Part shown: piece by piece, positions 57,433 to 64,000 of the stretch | Position numbering within the stretch: position 1 is the first letter of the stretch | How the letters are laid out: every line of letters starts with the position of its first letter | NCBI GenBank assembly: GCA_021773815.1 | Contig: JAJFJS010000067.1 | Span: 62,001-126,000, forward strand | DNA: 64,000 bases | From: Gammaproteobacteria bacterium | GTDB lineage: Bacteria > Pseudomonadota > Gammaproteobacteria > Steroidobacterales > GCA-2729495 | Reading direction: 5' to 3' | Notes under the pieces: generated by a model | Database searches by the model: none | Told to the model about the DNA's origin: nothing | Seen by the model: only the letters and a program-made list of their open reading frames with translations | Made by a program: the position numbers and the translations under genes

Positions 57433-58524
57433 TCACGTCTTTTTGGCCTTAGTAAACCCAGCGCTTTGGGACTCTATTACGGCCAGCAAATCACGCCATG
57501 ATTTGGCGAACGCAGCAGTTCCTTCGCGCTGGAGGTCGGCAGCCGCTACTGCAGCGTCGATGCCCGCGCGGGAGAATTCCGCAAGTACTATTTCTGCATC
57601 ACCGCCATCATATTGCAAGGCGCCCTTCACTTTCCCATGATCGGCAAACGCTTGCAGGGCTTTCTCGGGCATGGTGTTGATCGTATCCGGAGCAGCCAAC
57701 GCTTCGACGTACAGAACATCTGAAGCCTCGGGATCCTTGGTGCCGGTGCTGGCCCACAGCAGGCGTTGCGGCACAGCGCCCGAGGCGGCTAGTTTCTGCC
57801 AACGCGGTGATTCGAGCAGATCGTGGCCAGCTTTATAGGTGCGCATTGCAATGGCGATGCCGAGACGGTTTTTTAGCGCGGCAGGGACCTTGGCATCGAC
57901 GAATGCATCCCATCGGCTGACAAAAAGCGATGCAACGGACGCAACTTCAGGGTCAAGGTTGGCAGCAATACGTCGTTCAATGCCACGCATATACGCTTCA
58001 GCCGCCGCGATGTAATGGTCGCATGAAAACAGCAACGTGACGTTGACCGGCACGCCGGCGAAGATCGCCTCTTCTATGGCAGGAATGCCGGCGCCGGTAC
58101 CCGGAATCTTGATAAACAGATTGGGGCATTTGGCGCGCGCATGCAGTTCCCTGGCTGCTTCGATGGTGCCCGCGGTATCGTCGGCAAGCAAGGGTGATAC
58201 CTCCAGCGATACCCAGCCATCGACTCTGCTACTGGCAGCATGGATCGGTTGAAAAAGACCCGCGGCCTGGGTCAGATCATCGAGTGCCAACTCGAAGAAC
58301 AAGGCTTCACTCGACTTGCCTGCGAGTGCCTTTGCGCGGATAGCATCGGCATAGGAATCACTTTGTTTGATAGCGTGTTCGAAGATCGTGGGATTAGAGG
58401 TTAGCCCCGTCACCGAGAACTCGTCGATATAACGGCTAAGCCTGCCACTGGTCAGAAGGTCGCGCGTAATGTTGTCAAGCCACAGGCTCTGTCCGAGATC
58501 GTGCAGTTGTCGCGTGGCATTCAT
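57433..58524 (-). CDS. tal: Transaldolase (TalB/mycobacterial-type length)
   Basis: 363 residues. Class I aldolase fold with N-terminal QSLWLDNITRDLL and SRYIDEFSVTGLTSNPTIFEHAIK, the Schiff-base lysine in CPNLFIKIPGT (about residue 140), NVTLLFSCDHYIAAAEAYM and the LWASTGTKDPEASDVLYVEALAAPDTINTMPEKALQAF block. This is the longer transaldolase subfamily also found fused to glucose-6-P isomerase. Interconverts C7/C3 and C4/C6 sugar phosphates, supplying F6P or X5P precursors to Xfp. Confidence 0.95.
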   Translation of the reverse strand: MNATRQLHDLGQSLWLDNITRDLLTSGRLSRYIDEFSVTGLTSNPTIFEHAIKQSDSYADAIRAKALAGKSSEALFFELALDDLTQAAGLFQPIHAASSRVDGWVSLEVSPLLADDTAGTIEAARELHARAKCPNLFIKIPGTGAGIPAIEEAIFAGVPVNVTLLFSCDHYIAAAEAYMRGIERRIAANLDPEVASVASLFVSRWDAFVDAKVPAALKNRLGIAIAMRTYKAGHDLLESPRWQKLAASGAVPQRLLWASTGTKDPEASDVLYVEALAAPDTINTMPEKALQAFADHGKVKGALQYDGGDAEIVLAEFSRAGIDAAVAAADLQREGTAAFAKSWRDLLAVIESQSAGFTKAKKT

Positions 58525-58564
58525 AGTCTCTCCTGTTGCGTGCAGTCAAACTGTCGCCGCGCCC

Positions 58565-59019
58565 TTATGCCGGGTCGAGAAGCATCACGGGAATCAGGCT
58601 TTCTGTTGACGCCTGGTAGTCGGTGTAAAGCGCGTAGTAATCGACCATGGCATTCCAAAGTCTCTCTCTCTCATCGCCTTCGGCCACTCTTGCCATTGCC
58701 TTGAACTCTTCATTAGCCACTTTCGCATGGACCGCAGGATCAGCTTTCGGATTCATAGACCACGCGGGATGCGATGGAGCGCCGCCTTTAGAAGCAATCA
58801 CGCAAAAGCCGCCATCGCCTGTAGGCTTGCAGATCAAAGGAATCATCTGCTGTTCGCCAGATTTGCGGCCCTTTGTGGTCAGCAATAGCGTGGTCAACAT
58901 GCCCTCACCACCACCCAAACTGGCATCCCAAGGTAGGCAGCCTCGCCATCGACGAGATACAGCTCGATGTGGCCTTTGACCCATGCTGGTAATGACTCTG
59001 GAATGATGATTTCGCTCAT
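58565..59019 (-). pseudogene. Deazaflavin-type nitroreductase (Ddn family), frameshifted
   Basis: The N terminus from ATG 59019 reads MSEIIIPESLPAWVKGHIELYLVDGEAAY; about 75 bases on, near 58945, the homology moves to another frame: LPWDASLGGGEGMLTTLLLTTKGRKSGEQQMIPLIC. It ends normally (LIPVMLLDP). This is the F420/flavin-binding split-barrel nitroreductase family. One base gained or lost explains everything, so it is either a recent pseudogene or a sequencing error. Confidence 0.8.
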
Positions 59020-59082
59020 GGCATTTCTCTCTAGCTAACCGCGCAAACTCAATTTACCACCAATTATCAGCTACACCTTTTG

Positions 59083-59175
59083 TCCGAGACGCTCTATCAC
59101 GGCCGGCGCTTCCGCACGCTGAACATCCCGGATGAGGGCGTTCGTAAAGCCGAAAAACCAGCTTCTGAGCTGTGA
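59083..59175 (+). mobile_element. IS3-type transposase remnant
   Basis: A 30-codon plus-strand stretch reads SETLYHGRRFRTLNIPDEGVR, the OrfB motif preceding the second catalytic region of IS3/IS407-type transposases, then diverges and stops at 59173-59175. 38 bases (59103-59140) also occur at 34915-34952. Confidence 0.7.
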
Positions 59176-59196
59176 CCTTGAAAGGGAAGCCTACAA

Positions 59197-60315
59197 TCAG
59201 CGCCTTACAACTGATCGCCGCGATGTTTGCCAGACACGAGCGGGCTTTTGCGCATTTGTTACTTTACTGTCGTCGCGCAGGAAAGATCCGAATAATCCCA
59301 GTGTTGGCGAATGATCGCAGACGACCTTGAGACCGGTGGCAATCGGTACGGCCATCAGTGCCCCCGCGATGCCCCAGAGCCATCCCCAGATAATGACAGA
59401 TACGAACACGACCGCCGGATTGAGCGCCATTCGCCGTCCCAGCACGGCAGGGGTAATTAACTGCCCCTCCAGGATGGTCAGGACGATGAACGTGCCCGGC
59501 ACTGTCAGGGCTTCGACAATATTGGGAAATGTCGTCAATGCGACGAGGGTCAGAACTGCCGCAGACACAAGAGCACCAACATACGGCGCAAAATTGAGCA
59601 CCGCCACCATAACCCCCCACAGCAACGGGTTTGGCATCCCCAAGAGATGCAAAGACAACGCAACGGCAGCGCCGAGCAAGAAGTTAATGAGAGTAACCGC
59701 TGCCAGGTACCTGGACATGTCGGACTGAACGCGGCGTGCAATTAGAACGATGCGACGTCGCTCTGACCAGCTGCGCCCGCAGCGGGTCGCCTTGCGCAGG
59801 ATGCTGTCGCCTGACGCCATCAGGAAAAAGCTAAGAAAAATGACAACGCCAACGGAAGCCAGCATAGACGGCAGACCGCCGACGACATTTTCCAGCATCC
59901 CCGGCCCTTGTATGACGACCGACGGCGTCTTTTTCGGCGCGTCGACTTTCCCTAATTCGTTGACCTCATCTGCCAACTCCTGAAAGTCTGCCATAGGGCC
60001 CTTGGCAGGCAACATTTTGTCTTGCAGTCCGCGTATGGCCCTCGGGGCATCGTTCAGCCATTTCTCTGCCGGCCCTGCAAGAGCTAAAACCGCAAGCGTA
60101 GTAACACTCATGATAGTGCCCACGATCATCGCGGCCGACAGGCTTTTGGGAATGCGCCAACGCGCCAGAAACCGCACTACAGGAGAGCACGTAATGCTGA
60201 TGAACACGGCAACTGCGATGGGGACTAACAAGCTGTCCGCGAAATACAGAGTATAGACAACCGCCAAAGCTGTTAGCCAGACAACTGCGACCGGCCAGCG
60301 AGTCGACGCCATCAT
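59197..60315 (-). CDS. AI-2E family transporter (PerM-like)
   Basis: 372 residues with about eight membrane segments. N-terminal pair (PVAVVWLTALAVVYTLYFADSLLVPIAVAVFISITCSPVVRFL), and the C-terminal core LLWGVMVAVLNFAPYVGALVSAAVL...EGQLITPAVLGRRMALNPAVVFVSVIIWGWLWGIAGALMAVPI, the family signature. Relatives export AI-2 or act as Na+/H+ antiporters; function here is open. MMAST at 60315 is chosen; the frame runs 56 codons further up without membrane or family sequence. Confidence 0.9.
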   Translation of the reverse strand: MMASTRWPVAVVWLTALAVVYTLYFADSLLVPIAVAVFISITCSPVVRFLARWRIPKSLSAAMIVGTIMSVTTLAVLALAGPAEKWLNDAPRAIRGLQDKMLPAKGPMADFQELADEVNELGKVDAPKKTPSVVIQGPGMLENVVGGLPSMLASVGVVIFLSFFLMASGDSILRKATRCGRSWSERRRIVLIARRVQSDMSRYLAAVTLINFLLGAAVALSLHLLGMPNPLLWGVMVAVLNFAPYVGALVSAAVLTLVALTTFPNIVEALTVPGTFIVLTILEGQLITPAVLGRRMALNPAVVFVSVIIWGWLWGIAGALMAVPIATGLKVVCDHSPTLGLFGSFLRDDSKVTNAQKPARVWQTSRRSVVRR

Positions 60316-60439
60316 GCCGAACCGCGGTTGTCGGTCGTCGGGCACGCCTCTCTCTATTTTAGCGGGCAGCTCATACACAATTGTTTTGACCAATCCGGAG
60401 TGCCCCGCACTAACCAGCGAAGGGGCCGGTCGGCTCCGT

Positions 60440-60757
60440 TTAGGGCTGTTCTTTGGACAAATTACCCGCTGTTGGCTGAGCAAATTTGAGCTGGCGATTA
60501 ACCAGTTGCCACGCCAGCAAAGAGGTATTGATTGCAGCCATTATTATGCGTCGCCCAGCGCTGCTTTCCGCCGCCGAAGAACGTCCGGCAGCCCAAAAGG
60601 TGCCGACGGCGAATAACCAGGCAAGCGCCTCAACACTGCCCACGTAGCTGGTCATCCACTCCTGAAGAGTTTCGCGAACACGCCTGGCTTCGCGCCTTTT
60701 GTCCTGCGCCCGGTCGGATAGCAAATTAACGAGTCGTCGCTGCTTTGTCCACGTCAC
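60440..60757 (-). CDS. Small membrane protein, unknown
   Basis: About 105 residues. Charged N-terminal third (KQRRLVNLLSDRAQDKRREARRVRETLQEW), then two hydrophobic segments (SVEALAWLFAVGTFWAA; IIMAAINTSLLAWQLV). Not recognised as a named family. GTG at 60757 with AGGAGG 6 bases upstream is a convincing start, inside the end of the holin-like gene; the longer frame to 60862 is less likely. Overlap points to co-translation with the holin-like protein. Confidence 0.72.
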   Translation of the reverse strand: MTWTKQRRLVNLLSDRAQDKRREARRVRETLQEWMTSYVGSVEALAWLFAVGTFWAAGRSSAAESSAGRRIIMAAINTSLLAWQLVNRQLKFAQPTAGNLSKEQP

Positions 60758-61154
60758 CACCAACCTCCTGCACTTGCTGGAATTGCTTCCGTGTTGCTGC
60801 GAATTCAAGATATCGGCTAAGCCCGACGGCTCCACGCCAGAGTAGCCATGCGCAGAGCGCATGCAACAAACTCAGCGATACAAGCGTTATCCACAGGGAA
60901 ATACCAAACCTCGATACCGCCGCTACGAGCCCAGCCACCACAAGCCCCCAGGCGCCCAGCAAGAACAGCGCGGACAGCAATCCCATTAGCAGCATCAGCG
61001 TCAGACTGATCGCCGCAAGTCTGGCTTCGGCGAAAACAAGCTCTGTCGTTATCTGAACACGCGAACTCGTCGCCGCCACCCAGCCGGCAACGAGTGTCGC
61101 TATGCTCGCAGATTCGGTCGCTGTACCTGGCGCAGCTGCCGAAGGTGCATTCAT
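60726..61154 (-). CDS. Phage holin-like (DUF1469/PF07332) membrane protein
   Basis: 142 residues. An N-terminal amphipathic part (ATLVAGWVAATSSRVQITTELVFAEARLAAIS) is followed by two strong membrane segments (LTLMLLMGLLSALFLLGAWGLVVAGLVAAV; LWITLVSLSLLHALCAWLLW), as in chromosomal YqjE/holin-like proteins. These accompany DUF883 (YqjD/ElaB) genes; here a DUF883 gene lies 16 bases upstream. No phage genes nearby, so it is a chromosomal envelope protein rather than a lysis gene. Confidence 0.78.
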   Translation of the reverse strand: MNAPSAAAPGTATESASIATLVAGWVAATSSRVQITTELVFAEARLAAISLTLMLLMGLLSALFLLGAWGLVVAGLVAAVSRFGISLWITLVSLSLLHALCAWLLWRGAVGLSRYLEFAATRKQFQQVQEVGGDVDKAATTR

Positions 61155-61170
61155 GAGTCAGTTTCTTCCA

Positions 61171-61512
61171 TTATCGGCGCAGCAATACCGTCGCCAGGAC
61201 GCCGGCAGCAAAAGCAATGCCGGCCGCAGCAACGGGCCTGCCCTTAACAAACGACCCAACTTTCGCCAGCGACTTCTCGACCTGCTCCATGGTCGCCTCC
61301 TGCGATTCTTCAAGTTTGATGCCTGCTTTGGCGGCGCCGGCACGCAGATGCGTTTCGATCTCCTCGGCTTTGCCTGACGCGCTATCAATAGTATCGTGCG
61401 CCGCGCTGGCAGCTCGCTGTGAAACAGATCGTTGAGTCTTCGCGTCTGCTGTTACGTTGCCATCAATAGCGGGACCTGCCTCTCGTTGCAGAGCTGATTC
61501 TTGCGTTTCCAT
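61171..61512 (-). CDS. DUF883 (YqjD/ElaB-like) tail-anchored protein
   Basis: 113 residues: polar, helical N-terminal part with A/S/E/K-rich repeats (AASAAHDTIDSASGKAEEIETHLRAGAAKAG), a GRPVAAAGIAFAAGVLATVLL membrane tail and RR end. E. coli YqjD/ElaB bind the inner membrane and associate with ribosomes in stationary phase. First gene of the three-gene YqjD-YqjE-like unit here. Confidence 0.85.
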   Translation of the reverse strand: METQESALQREAGPAIDGNVTADAKTQRSVSQRAASAAHDTIDSASGKAEEIETHLRAGAAKAGIKLEESQEATMEQVEKSLAKVGSFVKGRPVAAAGIAFAAGVLATVLLRR

Positions 61513-61579
61513 AACCTTATCCTTGAAATTTTTCCGAAATTACCTGCAGGTAAATACCTGCGTATTGGCGCCGGCCTGA

Positions 61580-62134
61580 CTACCGCTCGATCTTTGTAAC
61601 CTTTGTTCCTTCAATGCTTATGCCCGCCATCAGCCCCTGCTGATTGAAAATAAACGCATAGGCATCATCCTTGAGCGAAGAAGTCGATAAGTTCTTTGCA
61701 ACGCCCGCGTCGACCACAACCACGGTGGGACCGACGCCGATTTCCCAGCCCTTCGACTTTTTCAGGTAGGCCACCGCTTTGTCCGTCATCAGAAAAATGG
61801 CATAGCCGTAGGACTGCGCGCCAGCCTGGAGGCCCCATGACCCACCGACAGTGTTGTAGTAATCGACGACTGTCGTGCCTTGAATCAATTCGCCTTCACC
61901 ATAACTGCCGCCGAAGACAAGACCTGCCTTCACGATATTCGGAAATACCAGCACGGCCTTTGCGGTACGCGAGAACTCCTCGGCCAGGGGATGAGTCTTA
62001 TAAAGCGTCTGCAGTGCCTGCCTGGAATCCTTGTCGAGATCCTCTGAAGTTGCTGCATTTGCGAGATTTATCGCAATTACCGCAACTATTGTTGAGATCG
62101 CGAATAAAACGATAGTTCTGGGTAGTTGATACAT
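61580..62134 (-). CDS. SYLF-domain (YSC84-like) secreted protein
   Basis: 184 residues. Signal peptide (MYQLPRTIVLFAISTIVAVIAINLANA), then SYLF/YSC84 lipid-binding domain: KAVLVFPNIVKAGLVFGGSYGEGEL, GGSWGLQAGAQSYGYAIFLMTDKAVAYL, VGPTVVVVDAGVAKNLST, and AFIFNQQGLMAGISIEGTKVTKI. Bacterial members are thought to bind phosphoinositide-like or other lipids; function unproven. ATG at 62134 with GGAG 9 bases upstream is preferred to an earlier TTG. Confidence 0.88.
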   Translation of the reverse strand: MYQLPRTIVLFAISTIVAVIAINLANAATSEDLDKDSRQALQTLYKTHPLAEEFSRTAKAVLVFPNIVKAGLVFGGSYGEGELIQGTTVVDYYNTVGGSWGLQAGAQSYGYAIFLMTDKAVAYLKKSKGWEIGVGPTVVVVDAGVAKNLSTSSLKDDAYAFIFNQQGLMAGISIEGTKVTKIER

Positions 62135-62169
62135 TTTGCGTGACTCCAATGTTGAATCGTAGAAAACGT

Positions 62170-62209
62170 CAGATGCTATCCGACACCTTCAGATGCTATC
62201 CGACACCTT
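62170..62209. repeat. Tandem direct repeat, 2 x 20 bp
   Basis: The 20-base unit CAGATGCTATCCGACACCTT occurs twice without gap (62170-62189, 62190-62209) in the space between the SYLF and glycine-zipper genes. Confidence 0.95.
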
Positions 62210-62265
62210 TTGAGTTAACTGGTAACAGCGCAGCTCTTGCTGCGCAATTCTTTGGAACCGGGCTA

Positions 62266-62802
62266 TCAGTCGAAGACGGGCCGGCCATTCTCGATACGGA
62301 TTCGTCTGCCCGGATCGTCATCCATGTGCACCATCTTTTCCTGTCCATCGAGCCGATACGTTACGTCGTAACCGGCTCGCTCTTGCCTGCTGTCCTGCGT
62401 CGTCTCGCACACACGTTCATTTACCTGATCGACATTGCGTTCCTGCATACCTTCCTGAACCTTATTCCCTGCATAACCACCGACAACGACGCCACCTACA
62501 GTGGCTACCTTCTTGCCGTCACCACCGCCGACCTGACTTCCGACAAGGCCACCGACTATGGCACCCGCTACTGTTCCTGCAATTTGACCGGGATCCTGGG
62601 TTGGGCGCTGAACAGAAACTGTTTGATCACGACATTCCTCTCGCGGCACGGACACCGTCTTGGTTACAGGCGTGACAGACACTACTTCTGCGTAGCCCGC
62701 CGAATCCAGCATTCGGTAGCCGGCCGTCGCGCCAATTGCGGTGACCGCTATGGCGCCAACGATGCCGCCGATCATGAGTTGTTTGCTTATCACTGTTTGC
62801 AC
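62266..62802 (-). CDS. Glycine-zipper (2TM, Rick_17kDa-like) envelope protein
   Basis: 178 residues. N-terminal membrane anchor (QLMIGGIVGAIAVTAIGATAGY), then a polar part with RECRDQTVSV. A glycine-zipper pair follows (AGTVAGAIVGGLVGSQVGGGDGKKVATVGGVVVGGYAGNKV), with an RVCET cysteine and a C-terminal DVTYRLDGQEKMVHMDDDPGRRI segment as in the 17-kDa antigen/OsmB family. Start is GTG (62802 or 62793), the latter with AGGGG 8 bases upstream. Outer-membrane integrity role is typical of the family. Confidence 0.87.
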   Translation of the reverse strand: MQTVISKQLMIGGIVGAIAVTAIGATAGYRMLDSAGYAEVVSVTPVTKTVSVPREECRDQTVSVQRPTQDPGQIAGTVAGAIVGGLVGSQVGGGDGKKVATVGGVVVGGYAGNKVQEGMQERNVDQVNERVCETTQDSRQERAGYDVTYRLDGQEKMVHMDDDPGRRIRIENGRPVFD

Positions 62803-62818
62803 CCCTGAGCCATTCTGA

Positions 62819-63715
62819 TTAGTTTGTTGATGCCTTCGAATTTGCCGATTGCGGATTCTTGATAATCACTTCGACACGACGGTTCTGCTGCCGCCCACTC
62901 GCAGACAGGTTATCCGCGATCGGTCGGGTCTCGCCCATCCCTGACGCAAGCAGCCGCCCAGACCGGATACCCTGTTGCAATAAATAAGACTTCACCGAAT
63001 CCGCACGCTGCTGTGACAGGGTCTGGTTCATGTCGAGACTGCCCACATCGTCCGTATGGCCTTCTATGGCGACATTCCGATCGGGATACTCGTTGAGGAA
63101 CACGACGAGCTTGTCGAGCGTGCTGTTGCCACCTGGCTTCAGATCAGACCGACCGGTGGCGAACAGCACGTCACCGAGTGTGAGCACCAGACCACGATCG
63201 GTGGCTTCAGCCTTCAGCAGGTCAATCTGCCGCTGCAATTCCGCCGAATTCCTTGCCGCTTCGGCCGCAGATGCTCGCGCGGCGTTCGTCTCGCTTTTCA
63301 ACGCTGCGGCCTGGCGCTGCGCCTTATCCGCCTCGCGTGTGCGGGCATCCAGACGGGCCTGGTCGCGCTTCTGGCTGAGGATCGCGCGTTGTCCTTCCGC
63401 GTAGCGTGTCGATGCCGTGGCCATCGCAATTTCAACCTTGCGATCCGCCATGTAAACCCGATGCTCACCCAGTGCAGCATCTGTGCCGACCGGCTGTTCT
63501 GCCAATAGAACAGCGGCCTCAGCCTCTCTGATCTCGACCGGCGCCTTAACCGCCAGATTTGAATTGGACTGCAGTACGCTTAGCTTGCTGCGTACTTCCG
63601 CAGAGCCTTGTGGGCTTTGTGGTGCGGTGGCGCAGCCAGCGACCGCGAAGGAAACTGCCGCCGTAACCGCGATCATTCCGGCGACACGGGCGTGATTGAG
63701 GCTTGGTGTGTTCAT
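62819..63715 (-). CDS. OmpA-family lipoprotein with DUF4398 N-terminal domain
   Basis: 298 residues. Lipoprotein signal with lipobox FAVAGC (C28). A DUF4398 helical domain (about 40-160; RKVEIAMATASTRYAEGQRAILSQKRDQARLDARTREADKAQRQ, coiled-coil-like) precedes an OmpA-C peptidoglycan-binding domain (about 175-285; DVLFATGRSDLKPGG, NVAIEGHTDDVGSLDMN, SQQRADSVKSYL). Should tether the outer membrane to peptidoglycan. Its start overlaps the stop of the next upstream gene (ATGA). Confidence 0.93.
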   Translation of the reverse strand: MNTPSLNHARVAGMIAVTAAVSFAVAGCATAPQSPQGSAEVRSKLSVLQSNSNLAVKAPVEIREAEAAVLLAEQPVGTDAALGEHRVYMADRKVEIAMATASTRYAEGQRAILSQKRDQARLDARTREADKAQRQAAALKSETNAARASAAEAARNSAELQRQIDLLKAEATDRGLVLTLGDVLFATGRSDLKPGGNSTLDKLVVFLNEYPDRNVAIEGHTDDVGSLDMNQTLSQQRADSVKSYLLQQGIRSGRLLASGMGETRPIADNLSASGRQQNRRVEVIIKNPQSANSKASTN

Positions 63716-64000
63716 TGCTGATCTCCGGCACGCTGCATTTCTTCAATCAGGGCTTCGGCGCCCCGGCTCATGTCTTTGTTAACCGCTTCGGCTTTGGTGG
63801 CTGCTGTCTTCGCCGCAGCCAGTTTCGCCGTCACCGTGGACTCCTGCGCAAATCGCTCGGCCAGCAACATGTCTTCAGACACAACGGCTTTATCCGCCAG
63901 TATGAGTTTCTGTCGCGCCTCATCCAGTTCGGCGCCGGCATAATGACTCGCGTCGTCCCTTTCAGCGGCTTGAATGGCAAGTTTCGCTTCGTTGAGCGAG
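63712..64000 (-). CDS. DUF4398-domain protein (C-terminal part, runs off the window)
   Basis: Open to the right edge; the last 95 residues are seen: SLNEAKLAIQAAERDDASHYAGAELDEARQKL then LLAERFAQESTVTAKLAAAKTAATKAEAVNKDMSR. This is the helical DUF4398 pattern, matching the N-terminal domain of the downstream OmpA protein. Such pairs (short DUF4398 protein plus DUF4398-OmpA protein) are common. The start and signal peptide lie outside the window. Confidence 0.8.
   Translation of the reverse strand, partial: SLNEAKLAIQAAERDDASHYAGAELDEARQKLILADKAVVSEDMLLAERFAQESTVTAKLAAAKTAATKAEAVNKDMSRGAEALIEEMQRAGDQQ

Noticed and set aside
60726-61154. Prophage lysis gene (holin)
   Set aside because: No endolysin, spanin or phage structural genes nearby; the DUF883 neighbour marks the chromosomal YqjD/YqjE-like arrangement.

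Overview
The window looks like a chromosomal segment of a GC-rich gammaproteobacterium. The ribosomal and processing clusters (rpsP-rimM-trmD-rplS next to ffh; rnr-rlmB-rpsF-rpsR-DUF2232-rplI-dnaB-alr; radA) have the gene order usual for Gammaproteobacteria outside the Enterobacterales. The SUF operon with SufU- and SufT-type members and the TRAP transporter with a TatT lipoprotein suggest a marine or soil lineage of the Chromatiales/Xanthomonadales/Woeseia type. I cannot fix the genus.

Left half, 1-29.7 kb, is mostly core. It holds the end of a SUF iron-sulfur operon (sufD-sufS-sufU-sufT) and a SixA-like phosphatase on the plus strand. On the minus strand follow Hsp15, SppA, a sugar-dehydrogenase-like protein with a complete TRAP transporter and TatT, then rplS-trmD-rimM-rpsP and ffh. 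A CorB-type CBS protein (plus) and radA (minus) come next. A plus-strand CHASE2 Ser/Thr kinase - PP2C phosphatase - FHA protein operon sits between radA and the long minus-strand replication/ribosome cluster alr-dnaB-rplI-DUF2232-rpsR-rpsF-rlmB-rnr.

The boundary is a tRNA-Leu(CAG) locus at 29.7-30.1 kb. A strong sigma70-type promoter drives a tRNA-Leu copy that breaks off in its variable arm. 140 bases further on lies a second, intact and clearly different tRNA-Leu, whose 3' end is buried in a 25-bp-arm inverted repeat. From here to the right edge the gene content is accessory, mostly minus strand, and scattered with remnants.

Accessory region, 30-64 kb. First comes a lower-GC pair (FAD-dependent carotenoid/retinol-type oxidoreductase plus B12-binding radical SAM enzyme), a decayed Fic gene, a REP-like palindrome, IS3 remnants, and the PA2778/PA2779 pair. 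Next is a GH130 enzyme with an APC permease, then a copper/heavy-metal cluster (CopB-type ATPase, DUF302, a Met/His-rich periplasmic protein, two small membrane proteins). A full second ATP synthase of the N-ATPase type (atpDCQRBEFAG, no delta subunit) follows, led by a DUF2254 membrane protein. Next is a phosphoketolase-acetate kinase-transaldolase cluster, which can turn sugar phosphates into acetyl phosphate and ATP. The right end is an envelope/stress-type cluster (AI-2E permease, holin-like, DUF883, SYLF, glycine-zipper, OmpA/DUF4398 proteins). Truncated HAD, TrhA, DMT permease, alpha-glucan phosphorylase, F420-type nitroreductase and Fic genes, and a 38-nt IS3 remnant present twice, show repeated insertion and deletion here.

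Functionally, the right part reads as an energy and stress island: substrate-level ATP from phosphoketolase, an auxiliary ion-pumping ATPase, metal efflux, and envelope maintenance. No CRISPR array, integrase or phage structural gene was seen.
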